From: Clostridia bacterium
GTDB lineage: Bacteria; Bacillota; Clostridia; Oscillospirales; CAG-272
DNA: 15,546 nucleotides
NCBI GenBank assembly: GCA_024404435.1
Contig: JAKSPW010000012.1
Location: forward strand, 1-15,546
Direction of reading: 5' to 3'
This document shows positions 6,534 through 14,646 of this stretch, piece after piece (the stretch's first letter is position 1; each line of letters starts with the position of its first letter). The position numbers and the translations under genes were made by a program. The notes beneath the pieces are model-generated. The model did not search any database, had not been told where the DNA came from, and saw only the letters and a list, made by a program, of their open reading frames with translations.

Positions 6534-9158
6534 ATGAACAGATTTATTGCAGGTTTTCTGACGGTAATACTGATCCTTGGACAGCTTGTCACACTCGGCA
6601 TTTTTGCTGCCGATGCGACGGGATATCCCGATGTGAAAGAGAGTCGCTGGAGCTATGCCGACGTTGCTTACGTGAGCGAAAAGGGACTTATGAACGGCGT
6701 GGACGGCGGGAAATTCGATCCCGCAGGGAAGATCACGCGCGGAATGGTCGTGACGGTGCTCTACCGTTACGAGGGCTCTCCCGTGACGCTCTATTCCTCG
6801 ATGTTTTCCGATGTCAAAGAAGGAAAATGGTTCACCGATGCGGTGCTTTGGGCAGGTAGAAACGATATAGTCAACGGAGTCGGCGGAGGAAAGTTCGCAC
6901 CGAACGACAACGTGACGCGCGAGCAGCTTGCCGCCATCATCTACCGCTTTGCGGACTATAAGAAAATTGACACGGACAAGAAGTCCGATATCACGGGATA
7001 CGAAGACTATAAAAAGATCCACGACTACGCGCGCGAGGCACTTGCGTGGACGAACGAGGCGGGACTCATCAAGGGTGTCACCGATACGACTCTGAACCCG
7101 AGAGGAACGGCGACTCGCGAGCAGTTCGCGGCGATCATCCACCGCTTCGACACGCTCGATCTGCCGCTCAGATTCGCGTACAATCTCCCGACGGCGCACA
7201 GCTACTATACGGAAAAGGAATATCCTCTCGCGGATGATGCCGACTTCTTCGTCGCAGTCGACGGAGACGACGGCGCCGCCGGCACGAAGGATGCTCCGTT
7301 CAGAACGTTCGCACGCGCCGTCGAGGCAGTAAACGAACTCAAAAAGGACCACAAGGGAGAGATCAAGGTCGCCTTCATGGCAGGCAACTACGGAGAAATG
7401 AACATAAATCTCGGCTATGAGGACGCAGGAACCGCCGAGACTCCGATCACGTATCAGGCGTACGGCGACGGCGAGGTCATTTTCGATAACGGAGCAACCT
7501 TTACAAAGGAAAGCTTCACGAAGATCAGCGAAGAGGATAAGAAGTACTTTGACGAAAAGGCGGTCGGAAACATTTACAAGACGGACGTCAGAAAGGTGAT
7601 CGATCCCGCGCTCATCCCCGACTCCGCGGTCGTATTCTGCGGTGACAGCATCATGTTCCCCGCACGTTATCCGAACGCGTCCGACGAGGGCGACGACGTT
7701 TACACGTCTGCAGGCATGCCGTCGTCCGACGACAGACATATGGAGGTTATCTCCTATATCGCCAAGAGAATCGCCGCGTACCACACGGTATCGGGAATGA
7801 AGATCAGCGGATACCTTAAATACGACTGGTGGTCGGAGGTCGCAAAGGTACAGAGCTACGACGCTGCCTCGAAGACCGTCGAGTTTACGAAGGATACTGA
7901 TTACGGCATCGGCGACGGCCCGCGATTCTTCATCTCTGACGTCTCCGAAGAGCTTGACGCTCCGGGAGAATACTGGATCGACAGAGAAAACGGCACGCTT
8001 TACGCGTACGAGCCGACGGGCGATATTTCGATCTGCATCGGCGGAGAATTCATCAACGCGCAGTCAAACTATCTGACCTTCTGCGGCTTTACGTTCATCA
8101 ACAGCTCCTTCAGACCGGTGCTGATAATCGGCGATCATCTGAATCTCGACAAATGCACGATCAAGAACGCCGACGGATGCCTCAGGGTCGGCGGACGGGA
8201 CATACACATCACTGAAAACGAATTCTGCAACCTTACGGGGCTCTGCATATACGTCGTCGGGTACGAAACCGATAAGGAATTCATGCTCGACAGCGGAATC
8301 CTCATCGACAACAACCTCTTCCACGATTTCGCCAAGGTCGACAAGACGTATTCTCCCGCGGTGAACCTTGACGGCGGAATTTCGGGAGTCGTGATCTCGC
8401 ACAACGAGATATACAATACGGCACACGCGGCACTCACCTACGACGGCGTGAACACGAGGATAGAATATAACGTCATTCACGACGTTGTGACCGGCTCCGA
8501 GGATATGGGCGCAACGTACTCGGGCAAATCGCTCACCAACTGCGGAACGCTTATCAGATACAACCTCTTCTACAATATCGGCGGCGATTTAGGTCCGTTC
8601 TGCGTTTACCTTGACGACGGACTTGCCGGCCAGGAGGTCTACGGCAACATCTTCTACGGCAACTCGCAGAGCGCATCCGTGACGATGGGCGGCGGGCGCG
8701 AGAACAAGATCCACGACAACGTGACGGTCATACCGAAGAAAACAAACGGCAGAGGACTGATGCTCATCGATAAATACCGCACGATGGCGGAGGAAGGTGA
8801 GATGTCGGGCACGTATACCGGTCTTATTGACAGCTATGCGCCTTATACCTACACGAGCGAGCTCTGGATCGAACGCTATCCGTGGCTCTCACGGCTTGAC
8901 CTCGATCCCACGCATTATGAGGACATCGAGTGCCTCGTCAACCCGTCGTACTGTGTCGTGAAAAACAACTATACGATCGGCAGCGGCGCATATAACGAGA
9001 TCCCCGACACGGTAGTCGAATACGGCGAGGTCGAAAACAATCTGTTCTTCACGACTGACGAAAATCCTCTCTTCGTCGATCCGACGCACGGCGACTATAA
9101 TATCCGCGACGACGTTGACTTCATGAAGATCCCGTTCAGTGAGATAGGAAGGTATTGA
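6534..9158 (+). CDS. SLH-anchored parallel beta-helix protein, paralog 1 (putative glycan-active enzyme)
   Basis: An 874-residue exported protein. A signal peptide (1-26, hydrophobic core then IFAAD) is followed by three SLH domains at about 30-80, 90-140 and 152-205, with their motifs at ITRG (67-70), VTRE (127-130) and ATRE (193-196); these bind secondary cell-wall polymer and hold the protein on the surface. From about 237 (DADFFVAVDGDDGAAGTKDAPF) to the end is a right-handed parallel beta-helix domain, with a late LDAPGEYWIDRENGTLYAYEP segment and repeated N-rich coils (NxIxxN). This order resembles GH141-like and related beta-helix glycosidases. D657 (SEDMGATYSG) and D694/D695 (VYLDDGLAG) are conserved across the paralogs and are candidate acid residues. 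Substrate is not predictable from sequence alone. The start has GGAGG seven bases upstream (6522-6526). No terminator precedes the next paralog, so the two are probably co-transcribed. Confidence 0.87.
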   Translation: MNRFIAGFLTVILILGQLVTLGIFAADATGYPDVKESRWSYADVAYVSEKGLMNGVDGGKFDPAGKITRGMVVTVLYRYEGSPVTLYSSMFSDVKEGKWFTDAVLWAGRNDIVNGVGGGKFAPNDNVTREQLAAIIYRFADYKKIDTDKKSDITGYEDYKKIHDYAREALAWTNEAGLIKGVTDTTLNPRGTATREQFAAIIHRFDTLDLPLRFAYNLPTAHSYYTEKEYPLADDADFFVAVDGDDGAAGTKDAPFRTFARAVEAVNELKKDHKGEIKVAFMAGNYGEMNINLGYEDAGTAETPITYQAYGDGEVIFDNGATFTKESFTKISEEDKKYFDEKAVGNIYKTDVRKVIDPALIPDSAVVFCGDSIMFPARYPNASDEGDDVYTSAGMPSSDDRHMEVISYIAKRIAAYHTVSGMKISGYLKYDWWSEVAKVQSYDAASKTVEFTKDTDYGIGDGPRFFISDVSEELDAPGEYWIDRENGTLYAYEPTGDISICIGGEFINAQSNYLTFCGFTFINSSFRPVLIIGDHLNLDKCTIKNADGCLRVGGRDIHITENEFCNLTGLCIYVVGYETDKEFMLDSGILIDNNLFHDFAKVDKTYSPAVNLDGGISGVVISHNEIYNTAHAALTYDGVNTRIEYNVIHDVVTGSEDMGATYSGKSLTNCGTLIRYNLFYNIGGDLGPFCVYLDDGLAGQEVYGNIFYGNSQSASVTMGGGRENKIHDNVTVIPKKTNGRGLMLIDKYRTMAEEGEMSGTYTGLIDSYAPYTYTSELWIERYPWLSRLDLDPTHYEDIECLVNPSYCVVKNNYTIGSGAYNEIPDTVVEYGEVENNLFFTTDENPLFVDPTHGDYNIRDDVDFMKIPFSEIGRY

Positions 9159-9186
9159 GCATTGGGCAATGAGCATTGAGCATTGA
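9154..9186 (+). repeat. GAGCATTGA-type short tandem repeat before paralog 2
   Basis: Imperfect repeats of ATTGAGC / GAGCATTGA overlap the stop codon of the upstream paralog and fill the start of the 52-bp gap. A related array lies at 14599-14624 before paralog 4, in the same position relative to the start codon. Confidence 0.7.
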
Positions 9187-9210
9187 AAATTTCGGAAAGG
9201 AAATAAAAAA

Positions 9211-11811
9211 ATGAAAAAGCTGAAGATTTTGGCGATGATACTTGTTATCGCACAGGTGCTTGCAGTCGGCACGTTCGCGGCTGACTCATGGTATCCGGAC
9301 GTGAAAGAGAGCCGCTGGAGCTATGCCGACATAAAGTACGTGTCGGATGCGGGCTACATGAACGGCGTCGATGGCGGCAAGTTCGATCCGTCGGGGAAGG
9401 TCACCCGCGCCATGGTCGTGACGGTGCTTTACCGCTTCGATTCTTCGCCCGATGAGACATACGTTCAGCTTTTCCGTGACGTACCGGACGGAAAGTGGTT
9501 CACGGATGCCGTCATCTGGGCAGGGCAGAACGATATCGTCAACGGTGTCGGTGACGGCAGATTCGCGCCGAATGACAACGTGACGCGCGAGCAGCTTGCG
9601 GCGATTATCTATCGTTTTGCGGCGTATAAGCACGTGAATACCGACAAAAAGTCGGACATCACCGGATACTCGGACTATAAGAAGATACACGACTACGCGC
9701 GCGACGCTTTCGCGTGGACGAACGAGGCGGGACTCATCAAGGGAGTCACCGACACGACGCTGAATCCCCGCGGCACGGCAACGCGCGAGCAGTTCGCGGC
9801 GATAATCCACCGTTTCGACACGGCGGACTTCGAATACGATACGTATTACGCTTTCCCGTCGGGCCACAGCTACTATACCGAGCCCGAGGCGGCTCTCGTG
9901 ACGGATGCCGATCTCTACGTCGCCGTTGACGGTGACGACGGAGCCGACGGAAGCCTCTCTCATCCGCTTGCGACCTTCGGTGAGGCTGTCCTCAGAGTGA
10001 GAGAGCTCAAAAAGACGAAGACGGGCGGCATCACTGTCGCTTTCAAGGCAGGCGAATACGGGAAGCTTTCGGTCAATTTCGGAAAAGACGATTCCGGCAC
10101 CGAGGCGTGCCCGATCAGATATTGCGCTTACGGCGACGGCCCCGTCGTCTTCTGCAATGCGACGACGCTGAAGCTCGAGGATTTCAAACCGATAAGCGAC
10201 GCGGAAAAATCACTTTTCGGCTCTGCGGACACCTCGAAAATCAAAAAATACGATATCTCGAAGATAGGAACTCTTCCGGAAAAGCTCGAAGTCTACTCCG
10301 GAAGCGAGAGATGCGTTTCGGCGAGATACCCGAACAGAGTTCTCGGAAATGACGTCTACACGCAGGCGTCGTCGAGAGCCGACGACAGTCACATGACACT
10401 TCTCCCGTTCCTTGCAAAGAGAGTCGAGTCCTACCACACCCTTGACGGAGTAAAGCTGAACGGCTATCTCATGTGGGACTGGGCATCCGAGATCCTCGGG
10501 CTCGTTTCGTATGACAGAAACACGAAAACGCTTGAGGTCGAAACGCCCGAATACGGCATCGGAGAAAGTCAGAAGTACTATATTTTCAACGTTTCCGAGG
10601 AGCTTGACACGGAATTTGAGTTCTTCCTTGACAGGAAAAACGGTATTTTCTACGCTTATGACCCGCAGGACGACGTGAATATCCTGAAGGACGGACAGTT
10701 CATCGCGCTCAACGGCGAATATATTACCGTGGAAGGCATGGAATTCCATTACAGCTCCGCCGTTTCGGTAAATATCGGCGGAAGCCATAACACGCTGCAG
10801 CGCTGCCTTGTCAACGCCACGTCCGCAGACGAGGTCGTCGGAGTTTCGGGCTCGTACAACACGGTGACCGAGTGCGAAGTCTGCAACGGCGCTCTGACCG
10901 GCATCTGGTTCGGCGGCGGAGACAAATACACCCTCACACCCTCACACAATTTGATCGACAACTGCTATATCCACGATTTCGGACTCGTAACGAAATCCGG
11001 CTCATCCGCAGTCCGCTGCTTCGGAGTCGGCGGGACGGTCTCTCATAACGAGCTCTGCGGCGGGCCGCACTACGCGATCGCGCTCCGCGGAAACCTCAAC
11101 ACGATCGAATATAACGTCATCCACGACGTCGTGCTCGAGAGCGAGGACGCAGGCTCGATCTACGGCGGGCGCAGTCTTACCGACGGCGGCACCGTCATCC
11201 GCTACAACCTCTTTTACAACGTCGGCGACAACATGAGACCGTTCTGCGTCTATCTCGACGACGGACTCGCGGGAGAAGAGGTCTACGGCAACATCTTCTA
11301 CGGCGACACCTTTACGGCGGGCGTCATCATGGGCGGCGGACGTGAAAACAAGATCTACAACAACGTGACGATCCGTCCCGAAGGCATCGGTTCCGCCGGC
11401 ATGAAAGGCTTCTTCATTATGGGCAAGTATCACTCGATGGCACTTGATGGCGAAATGTCCGACACTTTCGAAGGACTCGTCGCAAGCTACTCGGACGTTC
11501 CCTCAATGCCGCAGATCTGGCGTGACACTTATCCGTGGCTTTATGATCTCGACTTCGATCCGACTCACTACGACGATCCGAAATGCGTGGTCAACCCGAC
11601 GAACGTCATCCTCCGTCAGAACTACACGATAGGGAAGGACGCTTTCAACGATATCGACGAGTCGGTCGTGACTTTCGGCGACGTTTCCGAAAACAATATC
11701 TACGCTCCCGACGAGAACCCGATCTTCGTTTGCCCCGCAAAGGGCGACTACCGTATCCGCGACGGCGCGGATTTCCTGAAGATCCCGTTCGACGAGATAG
11801 GAAGATACTGA
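9211..11811 (+). CDS. SLH-anchored parallel beta-helix protein, paralog 2
   Basis: An 866-residue exported paralog of the 6534 gene. Signal peptide 1-24 (ending TFAAD), three SLH domains (about 27-80, 88-138, 150-203) with VTRA (64-67), VTRE (124-127) and ATRE (190-193), then the beta-helix domain from about 232 (DADLYVAVDGDDGADGS). The conserved acids are D646 (SEDAGSIYGG) and D683/D684 (VYLDDGLAG), 37 residues apart as in paralog 1. It ends in FLKIPFDEIGRY, a tail shared by all complete paralogs. The anchor region is much better conserved between paralogs than the helix, suggesting that they attach alike but act on different glycans (inference). The ribosome site is GGAAAGG (9194-9200), ten bases before the ATG. 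It is the second gene of an apparent two-gene unit, closed by the terminator at 11820. Confidence 0.87.
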   Translation: MKKLKILAMILVIAQVLAVGTFAADSWYPDVKESRWSYADIKYVSDAGYMNGVDGGKFDPSGKVTRAMVVTVLYRFDSSPDETYVQLFRDVPDGKWFTDAVIWAGQNDIVNGVGDGRFAPNDNVTREQLAAIIYRFAAYKHVNTDKKSDITGYSDYKKIHDYARDAFAWTNEAGLIKGVTDTTLNPRGTATREQFAAIIHRFDTADFEYDTYYAFPSGHSYYTEPEAALVTDADLYVAVDGDDGADGSLSHPLATFGEAVLRVRELKKTKTGGITVAFKAGEYGKLSVNFGKDDSGTEACPIRYCAYGDGPVVFCNATTLKLEDFKPISDAEKSLFGSADTSKIKKYDISKIGTLPEKLEVYSGSERCVSARYPNRVLGNDVYTQASSRADDSHMTLLPFLAKRVESYHTLDGVKLNGYLMWDWASEILGLVSYDRNTKTLEVETPEYGIGESQKYYIFNVSEELDTEFEFFLDRKNGIFYAYDPQDDVNILKDGQFIALNGEYITVEGMEFHYSSAVSVNIGGSHNTLQRCLVNATSADEVVGVSGSYNTVTECEVCNGALTGIWFGGGDKYTLTPSHNLIDNCYIHDFGLVTKSGSSAVRCFGVGGTVSHNELCGGPHYAIALRGNLNTIEYNVIHDVVLESEDAGSIYGGRSLTDGGTVIRYNLFYNVGDNMRPFCVYLDDGLAGEEVYGNIFYGDTFTAGVIMGGGRENKIYNNVTIRPEGIGSAGMKGFFIMGKYHSMALDGEMSDTFEGLVASYSDVPSMPQIWRDTYPWLYDLDFDPTHYDDPKCVVNPTNVILRQNYTIGKDAFNDIDESVVTFGDVSENNIYAPDENPIFVCPAKGDYRIRDGADFLKIPFDEIGRY

Positions 11812-11819
11812 ACCGAAAC

Positions 11820-11841
11820 AAGGCACCTGCGGGTGCCTTTT
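11820..11841 (+). terminator. Short terminator after paralog 2
   Basis: An 8-bp stem (AAGGCACC with GGTGCCTT) and TGCG loop end in TTTT and then CGGG. It is weaker than the other terminators here and may allow some read-through. Its GGCACCTGCGGG core resembles that of the terminator at 2263. Confidence 0.75.
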
Positions 11842-11877
11842 CGGGCATAATAAAAGGCTCAAAGCCGAAAAAACTTC

Positions 11878-11906
11878 TTGACCGACGGCAGAAACTGTGC
11901 TATCAT
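11878..11906 (+). promoter_or_regulatory. Sigma-A promoter with extended -10 for paralog 3
   Basis: TTGACC (11878-11883), a 17-base spacer and TATCAT (11901-11906), preceded by TGC at 11898-11900 (extended -10). The predicted start near 11913 gives a leader of about 25 nt carrying GAAAGG (11924-11929), eight bases before the ATG. This marks the beginning of a second transcription unit in the array. Confidence 0.85.
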
Positions 11907-11937
11907 TTATTCAGTACCATTCTGAAAGGTTATTATT

Positions 11938-14595
11938 ATGAAAAAAGCATTGTTATCCGTTATTCTCGCACTTGCGATGATCCTCGGTACGGTGACGGTT
12001 TTTGCCGCCGGTTACGAGGGATATCCCGACGTAAAAGAGAGCCGCTGGAGCTACGCCGACATTAAATACGTCAGCGAAAACGGCCTCATGAACGGTGTTG
12101 ACGGCGGTAAGTTCAATCCCGCCGGCAAGATCACACGCGGCATGGTCGTGACCGTGCTCCACCGCATTGAAGGCTCACCCGCGCTTGACGGAACGCTGAA
12201 CTCCTTTACGGACGTAAAGGCGGGGCAGTGGTACACGGCAGCCGTCATCTGGGCCCAGGCGAACAGTATCGTCAACGGTGTCGGCAACAATAAGTACGCA
12301 CCGAACGACAACGTGACACGCGAGCAGCTTGCGGCGATCATCATGAGATACGCCGGGTACAAGCACGTCAAAACGGACGCGAAGGCTGACATAAAGGGCT
12401 ACGAAGACTACAAAAAGATCCACGACTACGCGCTTGACGCCATGGCGTGGGCAAACGAGGCGGGACTCATCACGGGCGTGACGGACACGACGCTGAATCC
12501 CCGCGGCACGGCAACGCGCGAGCAGTTTGCCGCCATCATCCACCGCTTCAATACGACGGAATTCGATTACGCCGTCGCGTACGAAAAGCCGGTGCCGATG
12601 AGCCACTACACGGAAAAAGAGTATCCGCTCGCAGACGACGCCGATTTCTACGTTTCGACGAAGGGCTCTGACTCGAACCCCGGCACGAAGGACAAGCCTT
12701 TCGCATCCTTTGAAAAGGCGCGTGACGCGGTAAGAGAACTCAAAAAGACGAAGAACGGTGAGATCAAGGTGGCATTCTTCGCCGGCGAATACGGCATCCT
12801 TGATAACGGAACGTTTACCGCGGAGGACGCGGGCACTGCAGACTCCCCGATCACATATCAGGCTTACGGCGACGGCGAGGTGCTGTTCTCGAACGGTGTC
12901 GTTATCAAATATTCCGACTTCAAAAAGATCGATTCCTCCGACGAGTACCTTTTCAAGTCTAAGAACTTCGATTCCATCTATAAGGTAAGTCTCAAAGGCA
13001 AGATCGACGAGATGGGCGAAAGGTCGCCTCTGTTCTCCGGGACCGGAGTCTGTTGGGAAGCAAGACATCCGAACAAGGGTGCCGACGGAAGCGACGCGTG
13101 CCTTAAAAACATGACGACGACGCACGACGAGATGTCGTCTATCGAGCTTCAGCTCCTGCTCCCGAAGATGGTCGAGGGCTTCCGCACCGTCGAGGGAATG
13201 AAGGTCACGGGCTTCCTCAGAACGGGCTGGCTCGTCGACACCTTCCCGGTCAAGAGCTACGACAAGGACACGCACATCCTCACGTTCGATTTTGAGAACT
13301 GCTCTTTCTCGAACGGATACTCCCTTGAAGAGTTCCCGCTCGCATACGAAGGCAGAATGGACGACACGGTCTTCTTCTCGAACCTCTCCGATCAGCTCGA
13401 CGATGAGGGCGAATACTGGTTCGATCCCGCAACGAAGATTCTGTACGTCTACAAGCCGACGGGCGACTACGCGATCCCGACCTCCGGCACATACATCACG
13501 CTTGAGAAGGATGCCGAATACCTGAACTTTGTCGGGCTCAGCTTCAACGGCTCGACGGACAACGCTATCGTTTCGAGCGCAGATCACGTCACCTTCGACA
13601 GCCCCGACATGCGAAACATCGCGGGCAGCCGCGCACTCAAGACCGCCGGCAACTACGTGACGGTTAAAAATTCCGAGTTCGCGAACTTCGTCGACACGGG
13701 CGTGGAGATCAGAGGCAGAACGAACTTCGCCCTGCTCGAGGAATGCCACAACCTCGTTGACAACAACTACTTCCACGACTTCAGCCTGCCCGAATACTGG
13801 GCTCAGGCCATCCAGATCAACTCCTGCATAAGTGCTGTCATCTCTCACAACGAATTCGCGAACGGCGCCCACGCGGGCATCCGCTTCAACAGCTGCATCG
13901 ACACCGTGATCGAATACAACGTCTTCGACAACATGATGATGACGACGCAGGACTACGGCGCGATCTACACGTTCAGAGGATTCGCATACCGTTCCAACGT
14001 GATAAGATACAACGTCATTGAAAACATCCGTCCCGGCGCGAAGTACGGCATTTACTTTGACGGCAGCGACGGCAACGAAGTTTACGGCAATATTTTCTAT
14101 GATGCCGGACTCTTCCAGATCGTTGTGAACGGCGGCAGAGACAACGACCTCCATGACAACGTGATCATCGATTCCGATGGACACGGTGTCGCGAGAACGG
14201 CGCACGACTACTATTACAACATTTCCGACGAAGAAAAGGTTGAACAGGTTGAAAGCATAAAGAATGAAATTGCGGCAGTCATCCCAAAGGAGGGCACTCC
14301 GGGATACGAGCTCTGGCACGCAAGATGGCCGGAACTTTATAACTTCAGCTACGACGCTGCAGATCACGGCAAGCCCGAGTGCTACATGACGACGGTGAAC
14401 TATTTTGCACGCACCGCCGTGTTCGGGCTCACTCTCGATCCCGATCCGGAAGAGCCTTATCTCGTGACCGAGGATGAGCACGTCTACGCTCTCGACGAAA
14501 ACCCGCTGTTCGTCTGCCCCGCAAAGGGCGACTACCGCATAAAGGACGGCGCGGACTTTATGAAGATCCCGTTCGAGCAGATCGGACGCTATTAA
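11938..14595 (+). CDS. SLH-anchored parallel beta-helix protein, paralog 3
   Basis: An 885-residue exported paralog. Signal peptide 1-24 (VFAAG), three SLH domains (about 28-80, 90-140, 152-205) with ITRG (65-68), VTRE (126-129) and ATRE (192-195), then the beta-helix domain from about 234 (DADFYVSTKGSDSNPGTKDKPF, the usual entry of this fold). The helix is the most divergent of the three complete copies. The first conserved acid is D672 (TQDYGAIYTF) and the second is D708 in YFDGSDG, where paralogs 1 and 2 have YLDDGLAG, and an extra charged segment (ISDEEKVEQVESIKNEI) is present near 760. The tail is FMKIPFEQIGRY. It has its own promoter; no terminator is seen before paralog 4. Bases 12268-12843 are identical to paralog 4. 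Its codons include no TTA, CTA or TCA after 12177, which produces a long spurious antisense frame. Confidence 0.87.
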   Translation: MKKALLSVILALAMILGTVTVFAAGYEGYPDVKESRWSYADIKYVSENGLMNGVDGGKFNPAGKITRGMVVTVLHRIEGSPALDGTLNSFTDVKAGQWYTAAVIWAQANSIVNGVGNNKYAPNDNVTREQLAAIIMRYAGYKHVKTDAKADIKGYEDYKKIHDYALDAMAWANEAGLITGVTDTTLNPRGTATREQFAAIIHRFNTTEFDYAVAYEKPVPMSHYTEKEYPLADDADFYVSTKGSDSNPGTKDKPFASFEKARDAVRELKKTKNGEIKVAFFAGEYGILDNGTFTAEDAGTADSPITYQAYGDGEVLFSNGVVIKYSDFKKIDSSDEYLFKSKNFDSIYKVSLKGKIDEMGERSPLFSGTGVCWEARHPNKGADGSDACLKNMTTTHDEMSSIELQLLLPKMVEGFRTVEGMKVTGFLRTGWLVDTFPVKSYDKDTHILTFDFENCSFSNGYSLEEFPLAYEGRMDDTVFFSNLSDQLDDEGEYWFDPATKILYVYKPTGDYAIPTSGTYITLEKDAEYLNFVGLSFNGSTDNAIVSSADHVTFDSPDMRNIAGSRALKTAGNYVTVKNSEFANFVDTGVEIRGRTNFALLEECHNLVDNNYFHDFSLPEYWAQAIQINSCISAVISHNEFANGAHAGIRFNSCIDTVIEYNVFDNMMMTTQDYGAIYTFRGFAYRSNVIRYNVIENIRPGAKYGIYFDGSDGNEVYGNIFYDAGLFQIVVNGGRDNDLHDNVIIDSDGHGVARTAHDYYYNISDEEKVEQVESIKNEIAAVIPKEGTPGYELWHARWPELYNFSYDAADHGKPECYMTTVNYFARTAVFGLTLDPDPEEPYLVTEDEHVYALDENPLFVCPAKGDYRIKDGADFMKIPFEQIGRY
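12268..12843 (+). repeat. 576-bp perfect repeat, copy A (in paralog 3)
   Basis: This block is identical to 14971-15546 with a constant offset of 2703 bp (901 codons). It covers the second half of SLH2, all of SLH3, the linker and the first coils of the beta-helix. The bases immediately upstream differ (AGT versus GAG codon), so the left edge is sharp. The right edge is not visible because copy B meets the end of the window. Confidence 0.96.
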
Positions 14596-14598
14596 GTA

Positions 14599-14624
14599 TT
14601 CAGCATTGAGCATTTAGCATTGAA
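14599..14624 (+). repeat. GAGCATTGA-type short repeat before paralog 4
   Basis: Three imperfect AGCATTGA units just after the paralog 3 stop. The whole leader from here to the start codon, including GAAAGGAAATAAAAA, aligns with the leader of paralog 2 at 9171-9210, so it was duplicated together with the gene start. Confidence 0.7.
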
Positions 14625-14646
14625 ATTTTCTGAAAGGAAATAAAAA

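Noticed and set aside
6501..7784. 427-residue antisense frame over the start of paralog 1
   Set aside because: Opposite SLH domains coded with biased codons; composition is typical of antisense translation and there is no start signal.
9154..9186. CRISPR-like array in the gap between paralogs 1 and 2
   Set aside because: Units are under 12 bases, imperfect and directly adjacent with no spacers.
12175..14613. 812-residue antisense frame opposite paralog 3
   Set aside because: It is in exact codon register with a clear exported enzyme, has low-complexity Val/Arg/Asp-rich composition and no ribosome site. Absence of TTA/CTA/TCA codons in the sense gene explains it.
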